Position numbers and translations under genes: made by a program
The notes under the pieces: model-generated
Seen by the model: only the letters and a program-made list of their open reading frames with translations
The model's database searches: none
What the model was told of the DNA's origin: nothing
Shown here: positions 54,492 through 63,123 of the stretch, in pieces
Position numbering within the stretch: position 1 is the first letter of the stretch
Layout: every line of letters starts with the position of its first letter
Assembly (NCBI RefSeq): GCF_900299525.1
Contig: NZ_OMKA01000026.1
Span: 310,001 to 374,000 of the forward strand
Length of the DNA: 64,000 nucleotides
DNA from: Aquimarina sp. Aq78
GTDB lineage: Bacteria > Bacteroidota > Bacteroidia > Flavobacteriales > Flavobacteriaceae
Direction of reading: 5' to 3'

Positions 54492-54836
54492 ATGAAAATT
54501 ATATATTGGATTGCCACGATTGCTTTATGCGCTATAATGCTGTACTCTGCTCAGATGTATTTTTTTAAAACTGAAATGGTAAAAGGTTTTTTTGAAAGTT
54601 TTAATTATCCAACATACATAGTAATTCCTTTGGCAGTGGCTAAAGTATTAGGAATAACAGCTATTCTAACAAATAAAATAAAATGGCTCAAAGAGTGGGC
54701 ATATGCCGGTTTTTTCTTTGATTTGGTATTGGCTACTATGGCACATCATAATGCGGGACATCCAATAGGATTGTCAGTATATGCAATTTTAATCCTTATC
54801 GTTTCCTACACTATTGGTAAAAAAATAAGACCTTAA
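54492..54836 (+). CDS. DoxX-like small membrane protein
   Basis: 114 residues with four helices (IYWIATIALCAIMLYSAQMY, IVIPLAVAKVLGITAILTN, WAYAGFFFDLVLATMAHH, LSVYAILILIVSYTIGKK). The pattern fits the DoxX_2 branch. The function is unknown. Its stop and the rsmI start overlap in TAATG. Confidence 0.8.
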   Translation: MKIIYWIATIALCAIMLYSAQMYFFKTEMVKGFFESFNYPTYIVIPLAVAKVLGITAILTNKIKWLKEWAYAGFFFDLVLATMAHHNAGHPIGLSVYAILILIVSYTIGKKIRP

Positions 54837-55507
54837 TGTCAAAATTATACCTTGTACCTACACCGATTGGTAATCTTGATGATATGACTTTTAGAGCGAT
54901 AAAAGTTCTTGAAGCGGCAGATTTGATATTAGCCGAAGATACTCGAACCAGCGGAAAATTATTGAAGCATTTTGAGATTACTACCCCCATGCAAAGTCAC
55001 CATATGCATAATGAACATAAAATGGTGGATCGTATTATTCAAAAATTAAGTGCAGGAGAAACTATAGCATTAATAAGTGATGCAGGGACTCCCGCAATAA
55101 GCGACCCTGGTTTTTTACTCACCAGAGCATGTGTAGAGCAAGGGATAGCCGTAGAATGTCTTCCTGGAGCAACAGCTTTTGTTCCTGCTTTGGTTAATAG
55201 TGGTTTACCTAATGATAAATTTATCTTTGAAGGGTTTCTACCCGTAAAAAAAGGCAGACAAACCAGATTAAAACTTTTATCTGAAGAATCTAGAACGATG
55301 GTGTTTTATGAATCTCCTCACAAATTGATTAAGACATTAGGAGATTTTGCAACTTATTTTGGTGAAGATCGACAAGTTTCGGTATCACGTGAATTGAGTA
55401 AACTGCACGAAGAGACCATACGAGGAACCACAACAGAAGTCATAAATCATTTTGAAAATAAGCCTCCAAAAGGTGAAATTGTAATTATTGTAAAAGGTAA
55501 GAAATAG
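54836..55507 (+). CDS. rsmI: 16S rRNA (cytidine(1402)-2'-O)-methyltransferase
   Basis: 223-residue SAM-dependent enzyme that methylates C1402 of 16S rRNA. LYLVPTPIGNLDDMTFRAI (4-22) is the family opening, LAEDTRTSGKLLKHF follows, and ALISDAGTPAISDPGFLL and LPGATAFVPALVNSGLP are the characteristic tetrapyrrole-methylase fold motifs. Start overlaps the preceding gene (TAATG). Confidence 0.95.
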   Translation: MSKLYLVPTPIGNLDDMTFRAIKVLEAADLILAEDTRTSGKLLKHFEITTPMQSHHMHNEHKMVDRIIQKLSAGETIALISDAGTPAISDPGFLLTRACVEQGIAVECLPGATAFVPALVNSGLPNDKFIFEGFLPVKKGRQTRLKLLSEESRTMVFYESPHKLIKTLGDFATYFGEDRQVSVSRELSKLHEETIRGTTTEVINHFENKPPKGEIVIIVKGKK

Positions 55508-55545
55508 AAGACTTCAATTTTTAGACATAAAAATCGTTATATTAT

Positions 55546-55716
55546 AACCCGGATTATGCATTAGAACTTCGTTATGAAGCTCTAAAATGTAATAAAATAT
55601 AATGTTTCATCAAATTCAGCGTAGCACCGCTACGGTTAATTTGAGAAACATAACAAAGTGATATATTTTGAAGCAGTTTGGAGCTGTAGTAGATTTTCTA
55701 ATGCATAATTCGGGTT
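55546..55716. mobile_element. MITE-like element, 171 bp, TIR AACCCGGATTATGCATTAGAA
   Basis: Left end 55546-55566 and right end 55696-55716 match as inverted repeats at 20 of 21 positions. The centre has a long hairpin, ATGTTTC...AAATTCAGCGTAGC-ACC-GCTACGGTTAATTT...GAAACAT. Its core is the reverse complement of the core in the element at 41733, though the ends differ. No coding capacity. It fills the 230-bp gap between rsmI and the M50-like gene. No clear target duplication was found. Confidence 0.65.
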
Positions 55717-55737
55717 TAAGTATAAAACTTTGAGTGC

Positions 55738-56436
55738 GTGAAAAACTACCCCTTGCTTTCTATAATAGGAATTAGCTTGCTTGTTTTTTTATTATGGCAA
55801 CTACCTTATTTTGGGTTTATACAATATCCATTATTACTTTTAGGTACTTGGTTTCATGAAATGGGCCATGGCTTAACTGCAATATTGGTGGGAGGTAAGT
55901 TTATATACCTCGAAATATATGAAAACGGAGGAGGTGTAGCCTACTCCAATGTTTCGACCAGTTACTTACCCTTTAAAATCGCCAGAGGTATTACCGCTGC
56001 AGGAGGTTTATTAGGTCCGGCAATTTCGGGAGCCATACTTATAGCCTCGGCCAGAAATAGAATAAGCTCTAAAATTGCATTATGGTTACTAATTATAATA
56101 ATGGTACTATCATTATGCTTATGGATTCATGAGTTACTGGCATTAATTATCCTAAGTGTTTTTGCTGCACTTCTCTTTTTTATCGCGATTCTTAGAGTAA
56201 GAAACCTCGAAGCTTTTACGCTCTTGTTTTTAGGAACTCAATGTGTGTTAAGTTCATACCTACAAATAGGATATCTGTTTACAAAACAATTCGAACGAGA
56301 CGGGAAAATCCAATATTCTGATACGCAGATGATTGCAGCTCATCTATCTGGTGCCTATTGGATGTGGGCAGTATTGATTCTATTAATTACCATGTGTCTG
56401 CTGTATAAAAGCTATCGATATTACTTAAAAAAATAA
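55738..56436 (+). CDS. M50-like membrane zinc metallopeptidase
   Basis: 232 residues with six to seven helices. The zinc site H-E-x-x-H is present as FHEMGHGLTAILVGG (39-53), near the end of the first helix region, followed by ENGGGVAYS and GGLLGPAISGAILIA. This fits the M50B-like group found alongside site-2 proteases. It starts at a GTG (55738), as no ATG is in frame nearby. The biological target is unknown. Confidence 0.82.
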   Translation: MKNYPLLSIIGISLLVFLLWQLPYFGFIQYPLLLLGTWFHEMGHGLTAILVGGKFIYLEIYENGGGVAYSNVSTSYLPFKIARGITAAGGLLGPAISGAILIASARNRISSKIALWLLIIIMVLSLCLWIHELLALIILSVFAALLFFIAILRVRNLEAFTLLFLGTQCVLSSYLQIGYLFTKQFERDGKIQYSDTQMIAAHLSGAYWMWAVLILLITMCLLYKSYRYYLKK

Positions 56437-56776
56437 TCACTTTATACGCTGGTATAGATTATTGTTTTTTGTCATCCCAACCTTTCGACTTGGCTCAAGA
56501 TAAACCAAAGGCTGAAATCCATTTTTTTGGATGGTACTAAATTCAGTGAATTTTACCCAAACCTATACAAAGTACAATCGAAGTGAGAACTCATTTTCAC
56601 TATGTATTTTCCTAATAAAAAGCATATAAAAAATCGAAAAAATACTTGAAATTAAAATATGTGGTAAATACGTGTTTTTATGCGGTAATTACCTGTAAAT
56701 CCCTTTTGAAGCAAAGTGTGCAGGTTTTTTTTGATTAACTTTAATACTAATTATTAACTTATAAATATATCATCCA
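56437..56776. other. Gene-free gap with dispersed-repeat remnant
   Basis: About 340 bp without a gene. 56475-56540 contains CAACCTTTCGACTTGGCTCA and an imperfect inverted partner (AACCAAAGGCTG), which look like the short dispersed intergenic repeats of Flavobacteriia, and an ATCCA/TGGAT hairpin. The end of the gap probably holds the promoter of the next gene. Confidence 0.4.
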
Positions 56777-57532
56777 ATGGAAAACGTAATCACACAAGAA
56801 ACCCCTCTAATTACAGAAAAAGTTTTTAAAGAATCTACCTCTTTATGGAGAAATGCAGATGTACTACAATTAACACATCATTTTCATAAACTAGATCCGG
56901 CTAAAGGGCAATATGAACGAGTATATTATTTTAGCATGAGCGATGATGATGTTGAGCGTTTTAATAATATACAAGAGATTAAGACTTTTACTATGTACAT
57001 GGCTTTGAAACGTGGATATAAAGAAAAGTTTACCTTTTTTCCAATTTTTGAGATTGTTGATATAGAAGGTGACAAGCAGTACTTTGGTCTGGAAGCTTAT
57101 CAAAAACCAAGAATCAAGGCATCACAAAATAAAGAAGACGAACTGGGATCCGAGATTGTGCCTTTAACCTTTAAGCAAATGATTCACGATAATTGGGAAG
57201 AGGTAGATATGAGTCTGGTTGATGATTTGTTTACAGTAAAAACGAAGAAAAAGCCAATGGAAAGAGTAATTTTTTACAAGGTTACTGCAGATTTGATCAA
57301 TCCCTTCTTGGCTAATGGCATTGAAGCAATAAAGTTTTATCCTGGATTAGATATGAACAAGTTTCAATATAAGGATATGATATCTTTTACTCCTGTTATT
57401 GGGATTACACCCAAGGAGCCGATTGAAAATATAATGCAACGAGCTGGTATCATCGAATCTAATGATAATGAGGTGTTTATTGAATATTCAAGACCGTGTC
57501 CACCTACTTGTACAGGAGAATTATCTATCTAA
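56777..57532 (+). CDS. Hypothetical protein with cysteine-proline C terminus
   Basis: 251 residues without signal peptide, rich in charged and aromatic residues. It is built mainly of alpha/beta segments (YERVYYFSMSDDDVERFNN, FFPIFEIVDIEGDKQYFGLE, ERVIFYKVTADLINPFLANG) and ends EYSRPCPPTCTGELSI. The C-P-P-T-C pair five to ten residues from the end is unusual and could bind metal or be modified. It starts a probable operon with the following seven-helix membrane protein gene (10-bp gap). No family is recognised. Confidence 0.7.
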   Translation: MENVITQETPLITEKVFKESTSLWRNADVLQLTHHFHKLDPAKGQYERVYYFSMSDDDVERFNNIQEIKTFTMYMALKRGYKEKFTFFPIFEIVDIEGDKQYFGLEAYQKPRIKASQNKEDELGSEIVPLTFKQMIHDNWEEVDMSLVDDLFTVKTKKKPMERVIFYKVTADLINPFLANGIEAIKFYPGLDMNKFQYKDMISFTPVIGITPKEPIENIMQRAGIIESNDNEVFIEYSRPCPPTCTGELSI

Positions 57533-57542
57533 TTAGAAACTA

Positions 57543-58214
57543 ATGAGTAAAGAACTTTTTGATAATTTAAGTTTGATTTCATCTTTTATAGTGATCATCC
57601 CTTTATTTTTATCTATTTATAAATTCAAATCATTAAATAAAATACAGGTAAAATTAGTATATCTATTATTAATAGTATTAATAGTAGAAGTTATTTCTAA
57701 TATGTTTTGGTATAAAAAAATAAATAATTTACCATTATATCATTTTTTTACTGTAGTTCAGTTTTTATTGATTGTTAATATTTATAGAAGAGCGTTATCA
57801 CAAACATTTTCAAAATATTTCTTTACTGCTTTAAGCACTGGATTTACGGGATTTGCTATCATCAATATTATATACTTTCAAGATTTTTTTACTTTTAATT
57901 CTAATGCAACGACACTTATGGCAGCGATAATTATTTTTTTGTCTCTAAGTTATTTTTATGCATTGCTTAAAGAGGTAAAATATAGTGCCCTGGAAACGAA
58001 TCCTATGTTTTGGATCAATTCAGGGTTCTTGATTTATTTTTCTAGCAATTTAATCTTGTTTTTTATGAATAACACATTGTTTAAAGGGGTTACTGAAGCT
58101 AGTCATATTCTTTGGGGGCTACATGCTGCCATAAATATTGTATTAACTATTTTTTATACGGTTGCAATATGGGTGAAACCCAAAAAAGAGACTAATGAAA
58201 ATAGTGATTTTTGA
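57543..58214 (+). CDS. Seven-helix membrane protein, unknown function
   Basis: 223 residues with seven predicted helices (about 9-26, 35-54, 65-82, 92-112, 122-143, 155-175, 187-208) and a basic/polar tail (KPKKETNENSDF). The layout resembles membrane sensor parts of 7TM-type receptors but has no output domain. It is 10 bp from the preceding unknown gene and 350 bp before a histidine kinase gene, so a sensor function is only a guess. Confidence 0.72.
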   Translation: MSKELFDNLSLISSFIVIIPLFLSIYKFKSLNKIQVKLVYLLLIVLIVEVISNMFWYKKINNLPLYHFFTVVQFLLIVNIYRRALSQTFSKYFFTALSTGFTGFAIINIIYFQDFFTFNSNATTLMAAIIIFLSLSYFYALLKEVKYSALETNPMFWINSGFLIYFSSNLILFFMNNTLFKGVTEASHILWGLHAAINIVLTIFYTVAIWVKPKKETNENSDF

Positions 58215-58292
58215 TCAAATGATTTTGGTCTGAAGTGCTGGTTTTACTGTTTTTTTGAGCTATATTTATGTAAACTTTTAAAACCTAAAATC

Positions 58293-58442
58293 ATGAAAAC
58301 AATTCGTTTATTATTTTTAACCCCACTGAACTCATTCGTTGTCAGACAGCAAGAAGGACCTCCAGATAATAGTGAGCAAAAAAATCCAATACTTAATTGG
58401 AAAATAGTAAATCCAGAAGTCATGCTGTTTGGTTTTTATTAG
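58293..58442 (+). CDS. Doubtful 49-codon frame with signal-like start
   Basis: MKTIRLLFLTPLNSFVVRQQ begins like a short signal peptide but is broken by polar residues, and EGPPDNSEQKNPILNWKI follows. It could be a small secreted protein or a decayed one. It lies in the 348-bp gap between the membrane protein and the histidine kinase; the remainder of that gap shows nothing else. Confidence 0.3.
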   Translation: MKTIRLLFLTPLNSFVVRQQEGPPDNSEQKNPILNWKIVNPEVMLFGFY

Positions 58443-58562
58443 AATTAAACTAAAACAGGATTGTTTTTTATGAGTTTATAAATCTTGTATACTACTGATA
58501 GACTAGTCTGGAAAAGATAATTAATTAGATAGTAAAGCGCTATATTTTATACTATTTGTTTT

Positions 58563-59345
58563 ATGGGTGAACCCGAAGAAGCCGTTGCGTTAAAGGTTAT
58601 AATTATCGGTATGGTGGTGATTTTTTTACTATCATTATCAGTAATTATATTTTTTATTCTTTATCAACGCAGGTTGTTGGCGCAACAGCAGAAACATCAA
58701 AAAATAGAATCTGATTATCAGAAAGAACTACTAAAAACCTCGATTATTAGTCAGGAAGAAGAAAGGAGTAGGATTGCCAAAGAATTACATGATGATGTGG
58801 GGGCTATGCTAACCACTACCAAATTGTATTTTGGGCAAATTACACCAGAATTGCCTCCAGAAGAGCTTATAGGCATTGCTAAAAAAATGAGCTCTTTTTT
58901 CGATGATATGATACAAAGTGTACGTAGTATTTCTCAAGATCTAAGACCTGTAGTTCTAGAAAAATTAGGACTTATAGAAGCAATACAAAGCTTGGTGCAA
59001 ACCATAAATGATTCAGGAAAAATTAGTGTGCATTTTAAAAATAACACTATAAAAACGATTGCCAAATCAAAAGAACTTAACCTGTATAGAATCATTCAGG
59101 AATTAATTACGAATACGCTTAAACATGCAGAGGCTTCTGCAATACGTGTTGAGTTAAAAAATGAAAAAAGTTCGTTAATTATACTTTATGAAGATGATGG
59201 GAAAGGTTTGGAACAAAAAAACCTTTTACATAAAAAAGGGCTAGGGCTCAAAAATATAGAAAGTAGATTGTCGGTACTTTCTGGAAATATACATTTTTTA
59301 AAAAAGAGCTCTGGTATGAAAGTGAAAATTGCAATACCAGTTTGA
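58563..59345 (+). CDS. Sensor histidine kinase (NarL/HisKA_3 type)
   Basis: 260-residue kinase with one N-terminal membrane helix (11-34), almost no extracellular part, and a HisKA_3 domain: EEERSRIAKELHDDVGAML with phospho-accepting His76. The ATPase domain has ELITNTLKHAEASAIRVEL (N box), DDGKG (G1 box) and GLGLKNIESRL (G2 box). Such kinases often sense through partner proteins. It lies 70 bp before its cognate regulator. Confidence 0.93.
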   Translation: MGEPEEAVALKVIIIGMVVIFLLSLSVIIFFILYQRRLLAQQQKHQKIESDYQKELLKTSIISQEEERSRIAKELHDDVGAMLTTTKLYFGQITPELPPEELIGIAKKMSSFFDDMIQSVRSISQDLRPVVLEKLGLIEAIQSLVQTINDSGKISVHFKNNTIKTIAKSKELNLYRIIQELITNTLKHAEASAIRVELKNEKSSLIILYEDDGKGLEQKNLLHKKGLGLKNIESRLSVLSGNIHFLKKSSGMKVKIAIPV

Positions 59346-59415
59346 TCATAAAAACAGTAAAAAAAACCCCTAAGTAAGTAAAAAGAAGCACTAACAATTT
59401 TAATCACAATTAATC

Positions 59416-60069
59416 ATGGAGACTATAAAACTAGGACTGATTGATGATCATAACTTATTTCGTGAAGGTATAAAGTCACTGTTAAAAAGAATGGCCAATA
59501 TTACATTGGTATTAGAAGCGGTGAGTGGTAAAGACCTGTTAGCACAGTTGAATAATGTGGTTCCGGATGTAATCCTTTTGGATTTAGAGATGGGAGAGAT
59601 GAATGGTGTGGATACAACTCTAAAATTACAAGAATTGTATCCTGATCTAAAAATTATTATTCTAACAATGCATACAGAAGAAAGAATGATCTCTTATTTG
59701 ATGGAAGCGGGAGCTAATGGATATCTACTAAAAGATACCACCCAACATGAGTTAGAAATAGCAATACGATCTACATACGAAAAAGGATTTTATTTTAATT
59801 CTTTTGTATCAGAAGCGTTATTAAAAGGGTTGAAGCATAAAACTTCTAAACCCCCTGCTATACGAAAAGATTATCACCTTACTTCTAGAGAATTAGAAGT
59901 GTTAGAAGGGATTACTCAAGAGTTTACAACTGCAGAAATTGCAGAGCAACTTTTTCTAAGTGTAAGAACAATTGAAGGACATCGAAAAAATTTAATGGGT
60001 AAATTAGGCGTGAAAAATACGGCTGGTTTAGTTATTAAAGCAGTTAAAGAGAAGATCATTTCTGTTTAA
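59416..60069 (+). CDS. NarL/LuxR-type response regulator
   Basis: 217 residues. The receiver domain has acidic Asp10/Asp11, phosphorylation site Asp56 (VILLDLEMGEMNG), Thr in IILTMHTEE and Lys in YLLKDTT. The C-terminal LuxR helix-turn-helix is TAEIAEQLFLSVRTIEGHRKN. It should activate genes after phosphorylation by the kinase next to it. Its stop codon touches a short inverted-repeat element. Confidence 0.94.
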   Translation: METIKLGLIDDHNLFREGIKSLLKRMANITLVLEAVSGKDLLAQLNNVVPDVILLDLEMGEMNGVDTTLKLQELYPDLKIIILTMHTEERMISYLMEAGANGYLLKDTTQHELEIAIRSTYEKGFYFNSFVSEALLKGLKHKTSKPPAIRKDYHLTSRELEVLEGITQEFTTAEIAEQLFLSVRTIEGHRKNLMGKLGVKNTAGLVIKAVKEKIISV

Positions 60070-60127
60070 ACCCGGATTATGCATTAGTTGGAAGATGGAA
60101 TAAATTTTCTAATGCATAAAGCGGATT
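60069..60127. mobile_element. Short deletion derivative of the AACCCGGATTATGC element
   Basis: AACCCGGATTATGCATTAG (60069-60087) is identical to the left end of the element at 55546; CTAATGCATAAAGCGGATT (60109-60127) is its inverted partner with changes. Only 21 bp lie between, so the interior is lost. It starts at the last base of the response regulator stop. Confidence 0.55.
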
Positions 60128-60150
60128 AAATCATTTTGGAAAGTAAAAAT

Positions 60151-60184
60151 AAACCTGTCGGGATTTTAAAATCCCGACAGGTTT
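60151..60184. terminator. Bidirectional terminator, perfect 17-bp palindrome
   Basis: AAACCTGTCGGGATTTT and its exact reverse complement follow one another without a loop (60151-60184). It separates the convergent response regulator and AhpD-like genes. Confidence 0.8.
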
Positions 60185-60226
60185 CTAATACGAAAATTCT
60201 ATTATAATCTTTAGTTTCAGAAAATA

Positions 60227-60817
60227 CTAAATATGCTTTCCTTTCTCCCAACCGTGTTTTCCTAGGTATTTTTCGCCAGATTCAATAGCTCCTTCCTCAA
60301 CCATTGTGCCCATAGAATCATTCCAGCGATTTAGATATCCAAATAAAGAAATCACTCCTAACATTTCTACAATTTCTCCTTCATTCCAGTATTTATATAA
60401 TTCTTCTTTAATGGTATCATCTACAGCATTAGGAACCATCGATGCAGCAAGCGAAAAATCGAGTGCTGCACGTTCTGCATCACTAAAAGCGGCATGCGTT
60501 TTATACTCCCATATATTATCTAATTGCTCTTGCTCTGCTCCATATCGTTCGGCTGCACGAATAGCATGTGCCTGGCAATATCTACATCCTGTAGCATTAC
60601 TGCTTACCCAAGCAATCATACGTTTTAATGCAGAAGTTACTTTACCTTCATTTGCCATTACGGCTTTATTAAGGTTGATAAATGCTTTAGAAATAGCTGG
60701 TCTTCTTTGCATAGTAAGTACAGAATTAGGACAAAACCCTAAGGTTTCATTAAAAAATTCTGCTAATTCTCTGGTTTCTGGATCATGATCTGCCGATAAT
60801 GGAGTAACTAATGCCAT
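60227..60817 (-). CDS. Carboxymuconolactone decarboxylase/AhpD-like protein
   Basis: 196 residues. The motif GCRYCQAHAIRAAERYG contains the C-x-x-C-x-x-H (Cys78, Cys81, His84) redox centre of AhpD-like peroxidase-related proteins, which reduce peroxides with thiols. MALVTPLSADHDPETRELAEFF fits the uncharacterised peroxidase-related group. It is divergent from recJ. Confidence 0.88.
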   Translation of the reverse strand: MALVTPLSADHDPETRELAEFFNETLGFCPNSVLTMQRRPAISKAFINLNKAVMANEGKVTSALKRMIAWVSSNATGCRYCQAHAIRAAERYGAEQEQLDNIWEYKTHAAFSDAERAALDFSLAASMVPNAVDDTIKEELYKYWNEGEIVEMLGVISLFGYLNRWNDSMGTMVEEGAIESGEKYLGKHGWEKGKHI

Positions 60818-60945
60818 ATTATGTATTTTTTTGAGTTTAAACGTATAATTTTAAGCAAAGCAAAATACAAAACTAATGTCAAATCAAGAGAGGTCAGGAT
60901 GTTTTTTGTACTTTGGATTTTTTAATATAGGAATTTACCGCACGA

Positions 60946-62631
60946 ATGAGATGGACACTACAACCAAAACCTGATGTTTCAACAATAGAAAATCTGGCAA
61001 AAACTCTTAATGTAGATGCAATAATTGCTTCGCTATTAGTGCAAAGAGGGATAACAACTTTTGATCAGGCCAAAAAATTCTTTAGACCGTCTTTAGAAGA
61101 TATACACGATCCTTTTTTGATGAAAGATATGGATAAGGCAACTGCCAGAATCCAAAAAGCAATTGCTAATGGCGAAAACATAATGGTATATGGTGATTAT
61201 GATGTAGATGGCACCACATCTGTGGCACTACTGTCTTCTTATTTAAAAACCTTATCCAATCAAATCGCTACATATATCCCTGATCGATATAATGAAGGAT
61301 ATGGGATATCGTATATGGGAATTGATTATGCTCATGATAATGATATTTCTCTTATTGTTGCTTTAGACTGTGGAATTAAAGCTATAGAAAAAGTAGCGTA
61401 TGCCAAAGAAAAAGGAATCGATTTTATTATTTGTGATCACCATAGACCAGGAGATAAAATTCCTGATGCAGTTGCGGTTTTAGATCCAAAACGTAAAGAT
61501 TGTGAATACCCATATAAAGAATTATGCGGTTGTGGAGTAGGGTTTAAATTGATACAGGGATTGGCAGTTCATCAAAATCAAACTATAGAAGATTTGTTTC
61601 CATATTTAGATCTGGTGGCTACTGCAATTGGGGCAGATATTGTGCCCATAACAGGTGAGAATCGTGTATTGGCATATTATGGCTTACAAGTTATTAATGC
61701 AAATCCCAGAATTGGATTTAGGGCAATGTTGTCTGAAGTAAAAAAAGAAACTTTAACGATAACAGATTTGGTCTTTATCATCGCACCCAGGATTAATGCA
61801 GCCGGAAGAATGAAACATGGATTACATGCTGTTAATTTGTTGACAGAAGAAAATATTGATATTGCATTACAATATGCCGCAGAAATAGAATTGTATAACA
61901 GCAATAGAAAAGAGGCTGATAAAAACATAACCCAGAAAGCGTTAGAACAGATACTTCAGAATAAAGAAGAGGATAGATATACTACTGTGGTGTATGAAGA
62001 AAATTGGCATAAAGGAGTGATAGGTATTGTGGCATCACGATTAACAGAGACGTATTATCGCCCGACTTTGGTTTTTACAAAAAGTGGTTCGAAATTAGCA
62101 GCTTCTGCACGATCTGTAAAGGGGTATGATGTATATAATGCATTAGAAGCTTGCTCAGAGCATATAGAACAGTTTGGAGGCCATAAGTATGCTGCAGGGT
62201 TAACATTAGACGAAAAGCAATATCTGCCGTTTAAGCAAAAATTTGAAGAAGTAGTATCTGCTACTATTGATAAAAAAATGCTTATTCCCGAAATATCTAT
62301 TGATGGCTCTCTAGAACTAGATCAAATCACTCCTAAATTCTATCGTATTTTAAAACAATTCGCTCCATATGGCCCAGGAAACATGGCCCCGGTGTTTATG
62401 ACAGAAGGATTAAATGATACCGGATACGGAAAATGTGTGGGAGCCGATGAGAAACATTTAAAATGTAGAGTACAAAAAAATGGAGTTGCTATTGGAACTA
62501 TTGGCTTTAATCTTGGCCCCAAATATGATTTGATAACCGAAGGGCAACACTTTAAAGCTGCGTATACTATCGATGAAAATGAGTGGAACGGAGAAGTATC
62601 TCTTCAATTAAAGTTGAAAGATATAAATTAA
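60946..62631 (+). CDS. recJ: Single-stranded-DNA-specific exonuclease RecJ
   Basis: 561-residue 5'-3' exonuclease of recombination and mismatch repair. GDYDVDGTTS (83-92) is motif I and CDHHRPGD (164-171) the DHH motif III. LDCGIKA, the DHHA1 motif GGHKYAAG near 418, and GPGNMAPVF in the C-terminal OB-like domain follow. Length is normal for Bacteroidota RecJ. The start is an ATG with an AT-rich leader. Confidence 0.95.
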   Translation: MRWTLQPKPDVSTIENLAKTLNVDAIIASLLVQRGITTFDQAKKFFRPSLEDIHDPFLMKDMDKATARIQKAIANGENIMVYGDYDVDGTTSVALLSSYLKTLSNQIATYIPDRYNEGYGISYMGIDYAHDNDISLIVALDCGIKAIEKVAYAKEKGIDFIICDHHRPGDKIPDAVAVLDPKRKDCEYPYKELCGCGVGFKLIQGLAVHQNQTIEDLFPYLDLVATAIGADIVPITGENRVLAYYGLQVINANPRIGFRAMLSEVKKETLTITDLVFIIAPRINAAGRMKHGLHAVNLLTEENIDIALQYAAEIELYNSNRKEADKNITQKALEQILQNKEEDRYTTVVYEENWHKGVIGIVASRLTETYYRPTLVFTKSGSKLAASARSVKGYDVYNALEACSEHIEQFGGHKYAAGLTLDEKQYLPFKQKFEEVVSATIDKKMLIPEISIDGSLELDQITPKFYRILKQFAPYGPGNMAPVFMTEGLNDTGYGKCVGADEKHLKCRVQKNGVAIGTIGFNLGPKYDLITEGQHFKAAYTIDENEWNGEVSLQLKLKDIN

Positions 62632-62665
62632 CTTATTTTTATTTAGATTTATTATAAATAGTTAC

Positions 62666-62673
62666 TATTTTTG
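62666..62673 (+). promoter_or_regulatory. Candidate -7 box before the Cys-containing small gene
   Basis: TATTTTTG matches TAnnTTTG and ends 19 bp before the ATG at 62693. No clear -33 element. Confidence 0.3.
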
Positions 62674-62692
62674 ATTCAAATATGTATTCAGG

Positions 62693-63046
62693 ATGAACGC
62701 TATAGATAAAATATACAGTAACGAATTAGGTATTTCTTTCTTTTGGAAACAAGAAAAACATATTTCAACGCCTAGAGTTCAGTTGGTATTTAGAGATATT
62801 GGATTTTTACTTACTTTAAATGAATTAAAGGATTTTTCTAATTCTTGTACTACTACTATTGAATCTCAATGCTGTAGTCAATGCAAAAATTCACAACAGT
62901 GTAAATCATTATTATTGAGAACTCCTTCTGATAAGATAGATTTAGCAGTAAGTAGAGAAGAGGTTCATCAAATCCAGGAACTAATCAAGGGTACTATTTT
63001 CAGGGTAGAGTTACAAGATTGGATAAGAAATCTATCTCTTAATTAA
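62693..63046 (+). CDS. Small cysteine-containing protein, unknown function
   Basis: 117 residues, no signal peptide. Central segment CTTTIESQCCSQCKNSQQC has five closely spaced Cys, then KSLLLRTPSDKIDLAVS and a helical end (EVHQIQELIKGTIFRVELQ). The Cys cluster could bind zinc or iron-sulfur. It follows recJ by 61 bp. Its stop is directly next to a repeat like the one at 41733. Confidence 0.68.
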   Translation: MNAIDKIYSNELGISFFWKQEKHISTPRVQLVFRDIGFLLTLNELKDFSNSCTTTIESQCCSQCKNSQQCKSLLLRTPSDKIDLAVSREEVHQIQELIKGTIFRVELQDWIRNLSLN

Positions 63047-63118
63047 TACCATTTAGGTTTTGATTTTACTGTGATAAAATGTTCTTTTTCACCTCATTTC
63101 AAAATTATAACTAGGCCG
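63047..63118. repeat. Diverged relative of the 41733 MITE-like element
   Basis: TACCATTTAG-TTTTGATTTTAC and the later TTCTTTTTCACC-TTTCAAAAT line up with the left half of the element at 41733 (TACCATTTACACTTTGAATT, CTCTTTTTCGCC, CTTCAAAAT) at roughly two bases in three. The right half is missing; the similarity stops at the alpha/beta hydrolase stop. Confidence 0.4.
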
Positions 63119-63123
63119 CAGCC

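Noticed and set aside
55546..55716. CRISPR-like or attachment-site reading of the repeated ends near 55.5 and 60.1 kb.
   Set aside because: No regularly spaced repeats and no integrase or cas gene; the inverted-repeat MITE reading explains them.
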